The notes under the pieces: model-generated | The model's database searches: none | Seen by the model: only the letters and a program-made list of their open reading frames with translations | Told to the model about the DNA's origin: nothing | Assembly: GCF_001039355.2 (NCBI RefSeq) | Contig: NW_019775919.1 | Coordinates: 1 to 60,136, forward strand | DNA length: 60,136 bases | Source: Lingula anatina | Taxonomy: Eukaryota > Brachiopoda > Lingulata > Lingulida > Lingulidae | Direction: 5' to 3' | Translations under genes and position numbers: made by a program | Shown: positions 18,442-34,221 of the stretch, in pieces | Position numbering within the stretch: position 1 is the stretch's first letter | Layout of the letters: each line of letters opens with the position of its first letter

Positions 18442-21400
18442 TCATTGCTTCTTGGATTTTCTTTTCTTTTGTGCCTTCTCTGTGTGGTCGCTGCTGGTGG
18501 AATTCCGCGGGATCAAGAAGACGTTCCCATCGGCAGTTTGCTGAAGCGAGTATTCTTGTGGGTTGTACGGCCGGCCGTTTTCATCCCTCAGAGACCTGAA
18601 AACCTCCATGTAAAGGTGGCTGAACTTGTTCTTGAATTCCAGGTGTTCCTTTTCCATCTCTTGTCTCTCCTTCTGCAATCTGTCTCTCTCCTGTTGCATG
18701 GCTTTGACTTCATCGTCTAAGGTGAAAATGATCTCCATCTTGCGTTTGCGACAATTCTGTGCAGCCACCTTGTTTTTGCCTCTGCGTCTGATGTCACGGA
18801 CAAGCTGGAGCTGTGCTTCAGTCAAAGCATATTTCTGCAGCATCTCGTTGAAATCTTCCACGGCAGAGTTAACAATATCAGCCACGGAGAATGGAATGCG
18901 CATTGCCTTGGCCCGCTTCTCATCACGGCTGAACATGGTGCGTGTGCCCTTGTCGCGGTCTGGCTTCTTCTGTTCTTTGGGTTGCTGGCCTGGCTGGAGG
19001 GGATATGTGTGGTTATGATGAATGTGTTTCTTGCTGGCAGGAGTGAACTGAGGGTAGCTTGTCCCATTGTCTGAGCCAGAGTAGTTGGTATGGAGGGAAT
19101 CCTGATAGCCTGGGTCCATGCTGTAGGTGCAGCTGTTATCATAGTACTCAAACTTTGGTTTGGTGAAGCCTGTGGCACCTCCTTGATGCATGCCACCAGT
19201 GGCGCCCTCCAGTGTGTCGAATGGAGAGGTGGAACCAATAGAGCTGTCGGTCCACTCCTGCAATACAAAGAAATAATATTCAAATTATTAGCCATTTCTA
19301 TTTTAAAGCTATCTAACTGGGCTTGATGAAAGTTTTTTAGATGTCCTTTAAAATCTTTATTTCTTTTAAATTTTACCACATCCAAATATGCTGCTAAATC
19401 AATACTTACACCTGACAAAATGTTCTGTTTCTTCAAATAAAATGTGTACTGGAAATAAGTTCATTTTGGGGAAAAAAGACTTGTCTATTGAGAAGTACTC
19501 TCTTAATGTGTGCATCTGACCAAACTAGTACAACATACCTGGTATGGGGAACTTCCCATGGAAGACACTGCAGAGTCACTGCTGGCATCATCCATCATCT
19601 GCATAGTGGGCAGGTCTGAAATAAATAAACATTTATCAAATTAAAAAAATAATAATAACAAATGGATTACAGATTAACCAGCAGGTTTTACGTTACAAAG
19701 TTTTGCTTATCACAAAGAATGAAACAGTGACTGTCACTTACATAGCTCTGTGTGCAGTTCTACAGAAACCAAATAGAAGTAACACTCAAACATCAATAAG
19801 CTGTCCTCATTTGTAGTAAAACTAGTTGATCACTATACAACATATCTAAGGGATTTAACAGTGTCAAAATATTGGCACTTCATGGTGTCCATGTTGGGAA
19901 ACACTAAATTTTACTTAAAACATGACAGTTGTAGAAACAGTATATGATTTGAATAAATGGGTATTTCAAGATATAATGTTATTAAATCTTATTAGAACTA
20001 TGATCCAAATATGACAGCAATTTTTTGTCTGTGCAAAGAGGTTGAAAAACAACCCCTGGTCTCTGCTGTCATATCTATCATGCTGCTGTGCATGAGTATA
20101 TATGTCACATTATGACAGTGTATGAGAGGCTGCTTATTTCCACTGACAAATCACTGGACCACAGTCTGACACCGAGTCTTGAGGACACGCAAGATATATG
20201 GCATTTGTGAGGGTGGGGGGAGGGGGGAGAGAGGGATATTTTGCATGACTTGGGCTGTTAAAATAATTTGGAAAGATAGATTAACAGTCCACTGCACAGA
20301 GGGATCATCTATCTTTTCAGGCATATGTTCAACCTATACTGCCTAACTTTCTCACGCATTATCAAACGTCATACAACATCTATTGTGTTTCATCCATCAA
20401 CTGTCTCGAAGGTTTCTTTTGAGCTTTAAGTTCTATTTCACATGTTGACTAACATTTACCAGACTAAAAAACTACAAAAGTGAGAGGAGTATGACCTTGA
20501 GTGACCATTTAAATGACCCCTTACATGAACTGTTGACCAATGCCTTTTGTGTTAAAACGAACATAGATGCATTTAGTAAAATTTGATTATGAAATGAAGT
20601 CCTTCAGTTCGTTAGATCAGATGGTTTCTCTGAGTTTCAGGCCTAAGAACTGACCCTTGATCCTTGCTCCCATTACCAAATGAAATGACACAAATTTACT
20701 CACAGGATGACAATGACATATGACTGGCCAAAACTAAAAGAACAATTTATAATAGTGAGATCTTAAAAAAAAAAGCCACAAAATTGGGAAAAAACTAATA
20801 CTTTGAAGGTAATAATTTTCTGGGAACCTGACATGGGAACCAATCTCTGAAGGGTCATAATAATTCTTTATATATATTTAAGACAATGGAAAGGAGGTTT
20901 CATTTGTCAGCCCACAGATGTTATCTTAACTGCCGTGACAATATGGTGGCGTGTACTAAAAAGTTGAGCTTTCTGTCCATAGAATAAAAAGTTATTCTAA
21001 TTTGTACTCCCCAAGGACTACAGAACTGCTGCAACACATAGATAACACTTTGAAGATTGACCCCTAGGAAAAAGACGTTGCTCTGAAATAAATCCTTAAC
21101 ACAGAGAAGAAGTAAAAATTGAAAAACTGCCCAAAGGGAACAAAACATATACTTAAATGAATAAAACAATTAAAGTCTGTTCTTGCTCCTACCCCTTTTT
21201 CAAGGTCATATTACCTTGAGCTCAATGTTGCCAAACAAGTTGTCTTGTAATGGTACACCTACCACTATGCATACAAATACTCAATAAAAATGTGTCTTGT
21301 TAAAAATACAGAGATAAATACGTACCTGTAAAGTAATAGCTATCTTAATCAATTACAACCACTTGAAACAGAAATTACTGAAACTCATTATTTTCTCATT

Positions 21401-23862
21401 ATGCTCAATCCCCCTTCCACCAAAGGTCATGCAACACCTATCAGTTATATGCTTGGTCACTTAGAGAATTTATGACAAAAAGGTTTAATTTCAGTGGAGA
21501 AGATGAAATGTGCTTACCTAGGAAGCAGACAGCAGTACCAGGCTGTACCAACTTACACGCCAGAGATATATATATTAATTTTACTACCTACATATTCATG
21601 CGAGCATGTGTGAATGTGAGAATGCAAGTGAACGTGAGCAAATATGTTTTTCTATATTCACACAATCCTCCATACCCTTTATTCCTTCTTGTTACCCTTA
21701 AAAACTGTATATCGTAACATAGGAATTTAACTATAACAGGTAAATCTGAAGTACAAATGAAGTGTGTGCAAGAGAAATACAGTGTACAAACTAACAGGCA
21801 AATTAACTGCAGCTTTAGGGCCCCATACAGAAAACATAAGAAGAAGCTCATTAATTTGTTTAACTTGTTAAGTGTCTGAGGTATTTGTATACAATAGCAG
21901 TGGGATAATCTTGATGTGTTTTAGAGTATGGGAACAAAATAAGTAAGATGTGTATCACACCACTGCACAATTGAATTCAACCTTGACATGAAAAAGTGAA
22001 GTTCTTCATCAATCTCTTTTCTTTCTTTCTTTTCTTTCTTCCTTTTTTTCATTTTTTTTTTTACAAATCTGAACATAAGGTGATGAACATGACCTTTGAA
22101 AATATGACAAGGCTCAAATTCATTTATTCTTAAGTGAAAATCATCTTGGCATGCAAATAACTCATATTCAATATAAAAATTGCTTACATACAATTGGCTT
22201 CTGTAAATGTTTTAGGCACCAAGTTTTGTTGATTTTTTCTTTGCTGATGCTTAAACTAAAATTTAAAACCCACATTATGACGAAAGATTGAAGTGCACAT
22301 TTCTAAACTTCAAAACATACTTAATGAAAACTTGCAGAATACAGAAGTAGTATGTGTGAGAATTTCGCAACCCTGGTAGTTTATCATTTAAGTAATAACA
22401 CTTCCAAGGTCAGTACAATTTATCTTTTACTTTTTCTCAAATTCAGCAAACGGAAGTGAACATTTTTTTTTTCTTTTTATGACAAACATTGTATAAGTTT
22501 CATACCTGGTGAAAACTATTTGTCATTCTACAAAAATCCCTCTAAAAGATAGCACTTTTCCCAAACTCATCACATTTTTAAATGATTTCTCATGTTAATG
22601 AGTATGATTAGCATAAGCCAAATATACAGAATCTTTTTAGGAAGTTTTTGTACAAGAGTTTTAGCATGCACAATACAAACCCAAGAAAAAATATAAAATA
22701 ACTATTAAATCATATACCCTTTTATTAATTTTTTTTTTATCTAACCATGTAAAAATCTAAGCCTCTCTGTGCAGGAATGCACAATGCACATGAAAACTCA
22801 CTTCAAAAGGTTTGCTTGAAATTGGTGCTACTTCCAAAACCTTTCTGAAGAGTGTTTTCTTTTGGCATTTTTAAAACAAAGCAAATCCAATTTTTCCCAC
22901 ATCAATAAAAAGGCAAAGTTCATTTGAAAACAACAGGAAAGTAAATGAGGAGGCTCATGCAACTCCAACTTCACAAGCATACCAGAACTACACCTGGGGA
23001 ATGAAATATTCCTGTTATGAAGACAGCTACTGGTGCCCCCACCTTTGAACAACCCGAGAGCAACAAATCAAGTCACAGACTCCAAGTGACCAGAATACAA
23101 ATTGCTCAGTTTCACTTCCACAACAGACTCACTTCCTGCTTTTTTACCCAGGTACAAAGACAATAGGGAGGAAACAAATATATAAAGTAAAATTCTTCCC
23201 TCCCAAATCTGCATATTCTTAAGTACAAACACACACTTACATTTGATTTAGAAAAATTTTATCAGAATACAAATTGTTGAGTTTAACTACTGCATAGTCA
23301 CTTCCTGCTTTTTTACACAAATAAAAAGGCAATCAAGAGGGAACAAAACTTGACAATAATTATTCCTTTCCATAAAATGTGCATACTCTATAGAACACAT
23401 ACAAACCAAAGTTAGAAATATGAAGTTATGTCATTTACTGATTTCATAAGTTAATAATCAGGTTAAAAAATATCTAGCCATTATGATGTGTGAAGCAAAA
23501 TTGGAGAGTTAGTTTACTTAAAAAACAGACAACTGATGGTTTTGAGTGACAGACATTCTTTGAATGGTCTACTGCTTTTTCCTTTTTTTTTTTAAGATTA
23601 AGAACACAACAAGTCACTTCATACTTTAGGTCAGTGTATTATTTATAAATATACAAATGTTTTGTTGGAATATTTTAATTTATTTAAACTGTTGCTCAAT
23701 TTTATCCATCTAGGGAAGTAACATTGTCATAAGATTAATTTCAATATTTCCATTACCTTCAAAATGGTCCTTTTTTTTCAAACTCAATATTGTGATAAAA
23801 TTTCAGATAAGTCAAATATGATCAATGAACATTAAAAGGATAAGGTGAGTGTTGGACCTTCA

Positions 23863-23907
<45 letters not shown>

Positions 23908-25954
23908 CTAATTGCATTGGAAATTTTAATTATTTAAAAATTTATCATATAGGTCAGGGAATATACCATCTAAATTGTTGAGAAAATTAAATTACGCAGT
24001 TATTAGAAGAAACCACCAGTCTCAATTTCCATAACTAGTTCTCACAGACTAGAAACTTACAGAGAAGAGAAGCTTATATATATATATTAATTTTGACCAA
24101 GGTTTGGACATCATGTCACCTGGTGATGAATGGCAATGTGTTGTTATTTCCAAGAAAACTTTTTTTCTGGATACATGAAAGTATAACATTGGATTGTATT
24201 TGTACTAAAAATTCTCACATTTCATTAAGCAATTTGAAAATCCCTGCTCAATCAAAGAAGTAAATATTGTTTGTCTTTCATAAATGTTCAACTAATGAGT
24301 ATTAACATTTTCTAACTTGGCACACAAAGGGAATATTACCACATGTAGGAAACTTTTCATTTTAAAACCAAAAGTATCAGATTGGCTGAACCTGGAATCT
24401 AGGCATGTGATGTAACAGCATGTGATGAGTCCCATTTGACCTTTTAACAATTATTACATTGAAATATATAACTGTGAATTCTGCTAATCATCCTACCTTG
24501 TACAACCTATTACAGTGAGTGTGGATACCAGTTTGCACAAAGGCCCCAAGAATGTTGCTCACAGAGAGGAACTGCTACAAAGCGTCAAGAACTTGTCTGA
24601 GCACAGAGGTAATAACCCTACCCCCCTTACCTCCATTCATCTTAATGAGGATGTCTGCTCTCTCCCAACCACCTTTTAGAGATTAAAAGAACTGATGTAT
24701 TACTTGCCCTACAGCATACAGGTTAGAGAGAATGAAAAAGAGAGAGGAGGGGGTGACTGCAGAAAATAAAACAAACGAAGAAAACACCTTCAGATAAACC
24801 CATCATGATGGAATGAGTCTAGCCTCCACATGACAATACTAAAATAGCACAATGGGTAAACACCACCTAACTTTCACTAACCACACAAATGACTCATGAT
24901 CATATCAACTTCCTCTTTTCTGCGCTGCAAGCTATTTATGTACTTTTTCAGAGAAATCCTATTGCGCCATTAGCCACTGGTCCTACGCCCAAAGCCAGTA
25001 AAATTTTGTTTGTAACAGTAGATTTTTCAGAATGTGTAAATTTAGTTGTTTGGCATGGTAATTAAATTTATGTTTCTTTAAGTTTTCAAAAGAGCTTTTG
25101 ATTTATTTTTTTTATCTGAAATTGTAAAATAATGTTGGACAAAATCAAGGCATTGTTATAACTAATATTAATGCAATTGGAGGAAAAGTTGAGTCCTTTC
25201 TATTCAGACCAGAGAATCCTGATTTGGACCAGTAGATTTAAGGAAAGTGATGGTTCTTATTACCAGTAAGCTAAAAAGTTTATTGCACAGACTTAAATAA
25301 ACAATGACATTGGGTTCTTTTTGTGGTTTTTCACCACAAGTACTTTAGTTTCATATTAGTAAGAAATAAAGTATCAAGCAACCAAATGCTGTGCCTTTTT
25401 ATTTATTTATATATTAATCTGCAATTTTTTAAAGTCTATACCTTTTTCTTATTTATTTAATTATAAATAATTGACAATTTCTGAAATCTGTTTTATCATT
25501 TTTACAGAAGCCTGTAGTGTAGCTATGAAAACATTCATTGGTATAAGACTTAATTGTTGTCTTGATGTCACATTGCTACATATTCATGAGGGTAAACAAA
25601 TTGAAATAAATCAACATATTTTCAAAGTGTTGTGATAATTATTTCTTTTGCAACATTAATTGCATTCAAATAAAATTCAACTTCAACAATAATTCATTTT
25701 TATCACAAAATGAATTTATAAAACTATTGACAACATGAAAATATTTTTGTTTTAAACTTCACACAACATTAGGCATAAGATTTTCTATCTGAGAAAATAA
25801 CCTATTACTTTTTACTTTAAAATTATTTAACAAGAAAACTGACTTTAAGCTATTTCAGAGATACTTACGTCAAGGAAACTTTTTAGATTTATGCAGATAT
25901 TTATAATTCTTACTTATTCTTATATACTTTTATCTTGACTTATAAAATTACAAC

Positions 25955-26001
<47 letters not shown>

Positions 26002-26263
26002 ATGATGATTACAACAAAAAACATTATTTGTAAATCTCAATTATAACATTTAGCTCAAAGTTGATACCTTCTGGATACAGTGGTCTTAACTGTTGCAGCA
26101 TGCTAAACCAAACTTGACCTTGCAGCTCATGTTGTTGTTGTTGTTGTTGTTGCTGCTGATGATGTTGCAGTGGTATCTGTTGTTGATACTGCTGTTGATA
26201 CTGCTGCATAGGATACACAGGCTGCTGCTGCTGCTGCATGTGTGCATACATACACGAGGCCAT
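18442..26263 (-). CDS. NFE2L: CNC bZIP factor, short isoform with Gln-rich first exon (NFE2-like)
   Basis: A third candidate first coding exon lies at 26263-26068 inside the 13 kb intron. It starts [19 protein letters not shown], is dominated by Gln/Tyr/Pro/His, and ends RPLYPEG at the donor GAAG|GTATCA. It leaves one base, exactly the phase needed by the exon at 19615-19539 (AC CTG), so the protein continues [15 protein letters not shown] into the CNC-bZIP. The product would be 362 aa (human NFE2: 373). It lacks the ER anchor, DLG, ETGE and acidic activation exons, so it should be KEAP1-independent and could act as a tissue-specific or competing factor. Drosophila cnc also has short isoforms from internal promoters. 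A TATA-like element sits about 110 bp upstream of the ATG. Confidence 0.6.
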
Positions 26264-29200
26264 TGGGACGGAATAGAGTAGGAAAAACTTCACAGTAGTG
26301 TGATCTGCACAGGTCCTCTCAAGGTACCACGATCATTGTACTATGTGTGCCTCTGTGGTGGAAGGACATGTTATATAGGATGACTGGGATTAATGTTATT
26401 GGGACATCCCTATAAATCCACAGTCAACTTCTGACAAGAGGGGAACCTTAGCGAAGATCCACATTCAGGGCCATGATAACAATACAAGGATATACTGCTA
26501 TGCTTAGTATACACTAGCTAGCATTCATATCTGCTATTAGTGCTTTTCCTATTGGGGCCCTGTGACATGAATGACATATACCTCCTATGTTCATGTGGTT
26601 CTGAGGATGATTCAGCAAATTGGTGCATAATCACCTTTCCGTGGACTCATGCTACAACAGAAAGTCAGGACATTGATCTCTATTTACTGAAGCCAAGATC
26701 TACCTGCATTCTTACGTCAAATAGCCCACTATTACCTGGGATGTACACCATGACAAATGAACATACCTCTCCTCTGAAGAAATATTTACAAGCCACTAGA
26801 TTGAACAAACATCTACATCCCAAACATGCAATGAAAAAAATTAAATCTCACCACACTTTATAATGGACATAAAGATTTAAGTTTATTTCATTAACAATTG
26901 AAAATAAAATGCACAATCTGTAAGGATCCCCCCACCCCACCTTGAAGAAGTATAATTAAACAACACCTTTACAAATAAGAGCAAAACAATAAATAAAGGT
27001 TTAAAGGAAGATCTAAGCAAAAAGTGTAATTGTCACAAAATCGGACCATTAAGACGGTCATGCTGGGCCATGCTGCAGATCAAAAAGACCCAGAATTGCT
27101 CTTAGAAGTTTTTTTTTCTTTTTTATAATGGTCTGACCAACTGACCTTTGGTTAAGTGGATAGTATGGTCATTCATGCTGATGCTGCAGTCAGATCACTT
27201 CTCAAGTAAATTCTCACTAAGTTTATCTACTACAATTCTCTCATTATGACAGTTTTATTCTTTCTTATACCCATTTCAGCTTCGTCAGTTAAGGAAAAAT
27301 CCCCCCCCCCCCCCCCCCCCACTTTGGCATGCACTGCTACCATCAAATATTTTTGATAGCAAAATAGATGTTTTATTGATAATCATTATTTTTTTACTTA
27401 ACAACTGACTGCTGGAAATGAAAATTCAATTCCAAAACAATCATTCCTGTATAGCAATGCCCCTTAGTGTACTAGTGATACACAAGTCAAACTGATTTTC
27501 ACATTCCTATAACTAGTCACAGTGTACAAGTACAGAACTTATAATGAAACTGTGAACATCCTAAATTATATTTTCTTTTTATTTTACATTTCACACAAAG
27601 GATAACGTCAAAGTTGGACACTCATTTCTTATGACTGACTGCTTTGGGAAAGTATCACAGTCTCTGTTCACTACACTGGCCTACTAGTGACCACCCTTCA
27701 TCAACTATACAATTCTAATGTATATGCACACCCTATGGAGCCAAATCAGTCAATTTTTGGACTAAATGGCGTCTTCTGCAGGAGTACTTTCTCAGATATA
27801 TCACCCTCTCAACCAAGTAACATTTGTTCCACCTACTATACGAGACAAAATTGCAAAATGTTGACAACCTGACCTCTATATGCCCACCTTGCTGTCACCA
27901 ATGGTCAGACTTGGTACAGATGACCAACAATTACTTGTAAACAAACTGGTCATCTCAATGACCTTCATATCCTTTCTTCAGTTGTTTTGGTTGTTGCAGA
28001 TAAAAGAAACATCTGGATATTTTACAATCATTTTCTTTGATAAACATAACTTCTGTCAAATGCTATTTCACAAAACAATAAAAAATTTACATTTTAGGAT
28101 GACTCTGACTGTTATACTCTGGGACATTGCATAATTTTTATTAACTGAAAGTGAGAAGCCTTTTATGTATAGCTATGCCCTTTGTTAAACTTACCTAAAC
28201 TTCACTAAAATATAATTGGCAGAAATCCAAAAAATGTTATGAAAAAGTTTTCCAATCACATACCTTCCACCCTCTATCCTGTTCTGCACATCCATCATGA
28301 CACGAGAAATCTTTACATAACCTTAGATGTGCTGTTCAGTAAACAAAGTCTCCCCCACCTCCATTCCCCCTTTTATCCAAATACTATACATGTGCTGCTC
28401 ATGTGAAGTTCACACAACCTTATTTCAGTTCAAAAAAGAGGACACTTGCTAAGCTAAGCTCAGCTTATCAGCACTACCTGTGATCACTTATGGATATGGT
28501 GATCAATAGAAACTTGTATTGCAGGTAATGGCAAACACATGACACAGCTGCTGTAACAAAGCAAAGCAAGTTAATGATAGTTATTGCATAACTAAGGTTT
28601 ATTAATTTTCTTAGAATATCATTTTCCTGTTTGAACATTAACTTTAATAAAAGAAAGAAAGAAACAAAAAAATACTATTAGTGCTTTTTTTTTTCTATAC
28701 CAACTATGTGGCCAAAATTGTATGTTTGCACCCATATATCTTGTTATCTTGTCATGGATATCACCATAATTTCGGATAAGACTAGCCTAAAGCTACAATG
28801 CATCAGGTTCAATTATGTCAATATTTAAAAATTTCCGCCAAATGCATGCACAACTGTCATTTAGCAGGTGCAATGAAGTCATCTCAGGATGCTCTCACTG
28901 TTTTGTAGTGGTTTAAGGTAATCAAGTTGGTGATAGCCAGTAAGTTGTTATGAGAACACTTGGGGGCACACAATTGCACATAGCTGACCCTATCTCTCAC
29001 CACAGAGGTAAACCACACTTGTTAAGCTACCAGGTACAGCATACGCGACACCTCACTAAACACTATTCCTCCCTCTTTTACAGCTTTCATATCTTGATCA
29101 TGATCTTGTCCCCAAGGTAAAATACATTCCTCAGTGCCGGTAACAAATTTTGCATGAACTTAAGACTAGTGAACCAAAATTGACCATCCCAACATCACTA

Positions 29201-32200
29201 CATATAAACAAACTATTCTACTTCAGCTGTACTTCATCTCTAACCTGCTCAAGGAAGCAAGTCAAACTCATTAGTATTAGGAGGCATTTAAACTATCTCC
29301 TACCAAAAAGCCATCACTCTGGTGCCATGGTACTATTTATAAAAACTAAATAAACACGATCTACTTTTAAGGTCAATATTAGTTTCAGTGAGGACAGCAG
29401 AGACACAAGGTTCAAGAGTACTCTATCAGTCAACCATCAGGGTTCAGATGTCCAGAGAGAAAGGGAATGGCAGATGATATTTCTTTTGATCCCATGCCCA
29501 CCAGGTTAATTATTTTCACAAAATTTTCACTTTTTGTCTTTAAGTTTTAGTTTCTGTTTTCTACAGTTATCGTGTGGCAGTGGCTGTCTAGTCACCCAAG
29601 ATTTAAGTAACTATTCATATGTTTTCTTGCACATAAGATGACGTAATCAAGAAATGTTAACCCTGATAGTTTCTATTTCCTTTAATTCTCGATGTGTCCT
29701 CACCACAAAGGGTACATGTCCCAACTGGTTTACTAAACTCAAATTATCACTGGTATCTAAGTGATTATAGTAAAAATAATTTGAAAGTTTCAGAAGGAAT
29801 TTAAACAATATTTTCCCTCTTTCTTCATAGGTTGGTGTAATCCTACAAGCATTCAATACTGTGTATCAGAGAGCATCCAAGATTGCAGTAAGCTGGGAGC
29901 ACAGATCATATGACCATTCAATTGGTCCTCTCTACTGCAATATGGCTGTGCAAACACAATGCACTAATATGCAGCACTATCTGTCAGCTGATTCCATTTT
30001 GGTATCACTTTCCTTCACCAACTTACACAATAAAATCTATGGACATGATAACATGTACACATGGTATTACAGCTGATTGCTAATGACAATTACAATTGTG
30101 TGAGAATATTGTCAAATGATTAGATTCAGGTAATTCTCTTTTATGTAAGGACTAAAACAGTTTACTGCAATATCTATACTGGCATATATGATGATAAATA
30201 TATAAATACAAAGTATTGGTTTGAAAACTACAGCATGTGTCAATTCTATAAAAACTTGCCATTCTCCCTTCTCATGCTATCAATAAACGTATCACGGGGG
30301 TCATTTTAAAATCTTTAGAATCATAAAATATGCTATTTCTTTTGCATGCATCATTGATCACAATTTACATGTGTTTTACATTGGGTAAATTTGTATTCTA
30401 TATGTTCTCATGTTCAAATTATGCGCCAACCAGTCTACCTCCAGTGACAGTCTACATGGTTCTTTTCACCCTGATACTAATGTCTACAGACTCTACGGCA
30501 GACGAGACAGTCACCACACACTTCCAGGTATCCCGACTGGCTAACATACACAACAAAAGTGGAGACGCTAATCTGCAAAACAGAAGACACACTAAACATA
30601 CAGCAAAGAAAGTGAAGTTGATAAACTGTGAGAGATACTGGATCAAAAATGAAGTTGTACTGCCAACAAAAAAAAGGGTACAACTCCACAATATACAGAA
30701 TGCAATGGGTTTTCTGCAGCTTATTCAATCACATCCTAATTGAATTATTCAACTTTTTACCTGTATAAATATGCACTGTACATTAGGTTAAGGAAAAAGA
30801 AAAGCTTAGATTGTGGCTGGTAGTTAAATACCGTCTATACTGTATTACAGTGGCAGGGTACGTAAGCACTAGTGGTATCAAACTGTTTCTTACCCACATC
30901 AACTCCCCTTTGATAAACTAGCTATGGTATGAGGTATTGTATAGTGGTTGCAGAAAATAAAACCAGTAACAAGTACCAAGAAGTTAACCACAACATAAAC
31001 TAATACATAGATTTGTTACTAATTTGGTCTTCTTTAAACTGTGAGTCATTGTGGTTTTTTCATTTCATAAAACATGTCACAATCAATGGCATGAAGTCAC
31101 ATTTCATGCCAAGATGAGGTCACTTTTCATGTCTTGCCATTCAATGATCGCCCACATGCTCCTTTGTTCTGCTGAAATTAACCCCCACACAATTTTGTAA
31201 TTTCTAAAGCACCTTGCCTTTACCATAACTCCATCATATATCCGAGTCACTTGCTTTCCTATCTACATCCTAGCCAGAGCTTCTTAACGGATGCTCTTGC
31301 CAAATTTAGGTCTTGTCTGCTTATTTTTAGTATGGCCTGTTCAGGAAGTTTATCAATCTTAGCAATGTGATTCATCCCAAATATCTTTTAAAATGACAGA
31401 AAAAAAATTTAAGGAAAAGATAAAAAAATATAAATAAGAAAATTTAATGTATTGTTGAATGTTCTGCCTTGCCCAATGCTTGTGCTTAGCCTTAATGCCA
31501 CAATTCACATTAAACTTGACATTTCAAATGACTATTGTATCTTATTTATTGCTTTATGAAACAAATCTGTCTATCTGAGGTTTAATGTTTAATTATTGCC
31601 ATGTTTAAGTTTTTTAATCAGATCTTCAGGAGAACAAACTTGTTTTGGCAGAGTAATAAAAAGATATATAAATCTTCAGTGCTTAAATCAAAATTCAAGT
31701 CAGAAACTATAATTCTGAAACTCCCAAGCATGTAAAAGCCCACAAATAATGTTACCTGAGAGTTGTTTATGCAAAAATTGACAAGTTTTCCTTCCTTCCG
31801 CATGCAATTAAAGGGCATAAACCTTGGTTTCATTTTTGCTGCAGGCAGTCTACATATTTTCTACATATATCATGATAAGTTGCTCTTAAACAAGTAAAAA
31901 AATATATTTGCTTCAGCATACTTATTGGTATGCATTATGTAAGTCTGGGGTCCCCCTTTTTTTTCTTCAATTACAATGACTTCTGGAGTAAAAACAGGGA
32001 CATTTACTCTTACAGGTGGGTTTATCCTGTAATCTTTACAGGTTTTGTAAAGAGAAATGTGACACTTTTCAAATTGATGTCCAATTTTCAGTTGAGTACA
32101 ATAAAAGAACTATGTTTATAGCTATCCTATTCAAATCCCTACGGGACCTTTTTCTTGACACACCCTGCCTCAGAACCATTGAAATCAATTCACTCAGTGT

Positions 32201-34126
32201 TTTTGCTTTACAACATTTTTCTTTTGATCAAATGTACAGGATGCATGTATAACTTATGAAAGAAAGATCATATACAGTCAAACACCTTGTTTTGTTTTTG
32301 AATACAGAAAGACAAAAACACAGACCTACTGTATATAGAATTATAAACTTGTAGAATCATATATTTCAACTGCTATATCTCAGATGATTCTTAATAGCCA
32401 CCTGTAAGTCCAGGCATACAATTTCTATACTGATTAATTGGTATATATTTAGTTAGATTCTATAGAATGTCCACTTTATAGAGCCATGTCAGTGAACTAA
32501 AAAAGACAACTGGCCTTTCAAAATTAAGGACACAATCTGAGGGGATTAAGCACATCTATACCACTCACCTGCAGTGTTCTCAATCTCCATATCAGAGAGC
32601 TCGTCTTCCAACAGGTCATCCAAGAAGTCGCTGGAAGTGTTCATGGTGATAGGCACAGTGGCACTGATGTTGGGAAACAGTAGGTCACTGTTCTCCAGAC
32701 CAAAGGTGGTGTTAGCAGGATTCTGGGTCAAACTCTCATTGACAAAACTGTGGTTGGTTGATGTTGTGAGATCTGAAATCATTCATCATGAAAAAGTTAT
32801 AAACTAATATCAATTGATAAGATTTCTGAAGGGTGGTGTCGACATAACATATATGATTGAAAATATCAATGCTCTGATAACCTACCTCACAAACATATTA
32901 GAAGCACAAATAAGTATTGTACATATATAAAAGTGCATGTTGCAAAACATGTACTTACCAATAGAGGGCACAGCCTGTGTTGGGCTCATCTGAGGAGCGA
33001 AAGTAGTATTCTGGATGAGACCACTGGTGGTGGGCGTAGCGCTGTAGTTCTGGGTGACATTCTCCTCTGCTGCCAGTCCAGGCAACTCCAACAGACTTGC
33101 CACATCACGCCAGCGCATCTCCAGACTGTTCTGGCGACTGTAACTGACATTGGTGTCCCCAAGGGCCGAGAGGTTCTGGACAGAAAACAGAAGTAGTAAG
33201 CTAGGTATAAGAGATGGCACAGGAATGCTGTGCTTGCTGTACATTTTACTTATCACAATTGATCAACAATATGTATTGGTCAGTCTGGCCAGTCAAAGCT
33301 GACTCCCAGATTTAAAATCCATTACCTTCCTGATTTACATTTAACTGGACAAAGTGAAATATCTACAGTGTCAGTATGCAATCTGAATATGAGTGCAACA
33401 AATTATAAATGATAAATGAAGCACAAATGAGGATAATCAATGGCTGGCAGTTTTGTTGAAAAGATATTGAATAAAATCTGTTGCAAGTGAATTGCAGTCC
33501 TTTTTTTATTTTTTATCCATCTTACACAGATGGAAAATGTATGAATAGTCACATGTTTAGTAACTACAACTGCAAACAGGTGAGAGAGACAGGTGGTGCC
33601 GACATAAAGTTAACTGCTGCTTATACATACCAGGTGAGGTATTCTTTTACAACTGCCAGGTTTTTAATTTTGAAAAAAACTTTAATGGTCTTTTCATAAT
33701 ATATTTTTCAATTCTGTTTGATTTCAAATTCAGATTAAGAACAGTTGCGAAATACAAATTAAGAATGCAGTACTTTTAATTTCTTTGTAACTTGAGTGAG
33801 TAACTAACTTAAAATCAAGAAATCTTGACATGTTATCTGAAATTTAAATCTTCACTCCATAAAAAGCAGTCAACACATCTACATTCACCCTTCAGTTTCA
33901 TCCAGGCACCAACACAGTGAGTAACCAACTTTGGTGCTGATTGTGATCTATCCTGACATTGTTTTAACTACTTCCTCATAGCTAACACCTGGTTAAGAAC
34001 ACATGTGAGAAGTAAGCATCCCATGGTCATTACTCATTGTTCAGTCAATCTATGACCAGTATGTCCAAGTTTGGTCAATTTATTTTTAACATTTGCTGTG
34101 TTTCTCTTTTTATCTCTCTCTTTCTC

Positions 34127-34221
<95 letters not shown>

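Noticed and set aside
18445-19018. Plus-strand frames opposite the bZIP exon
   Set aside because: They are antisense shadows of a well-supported CNC-bZIP exon.
26093-26281. Plus-strand Leu-rich frame (LLLLLL) taken as a membrane segment
   Set aside because: It is the reverse complement of the CAG/CAA repeat in the minus-strand CNC exon.
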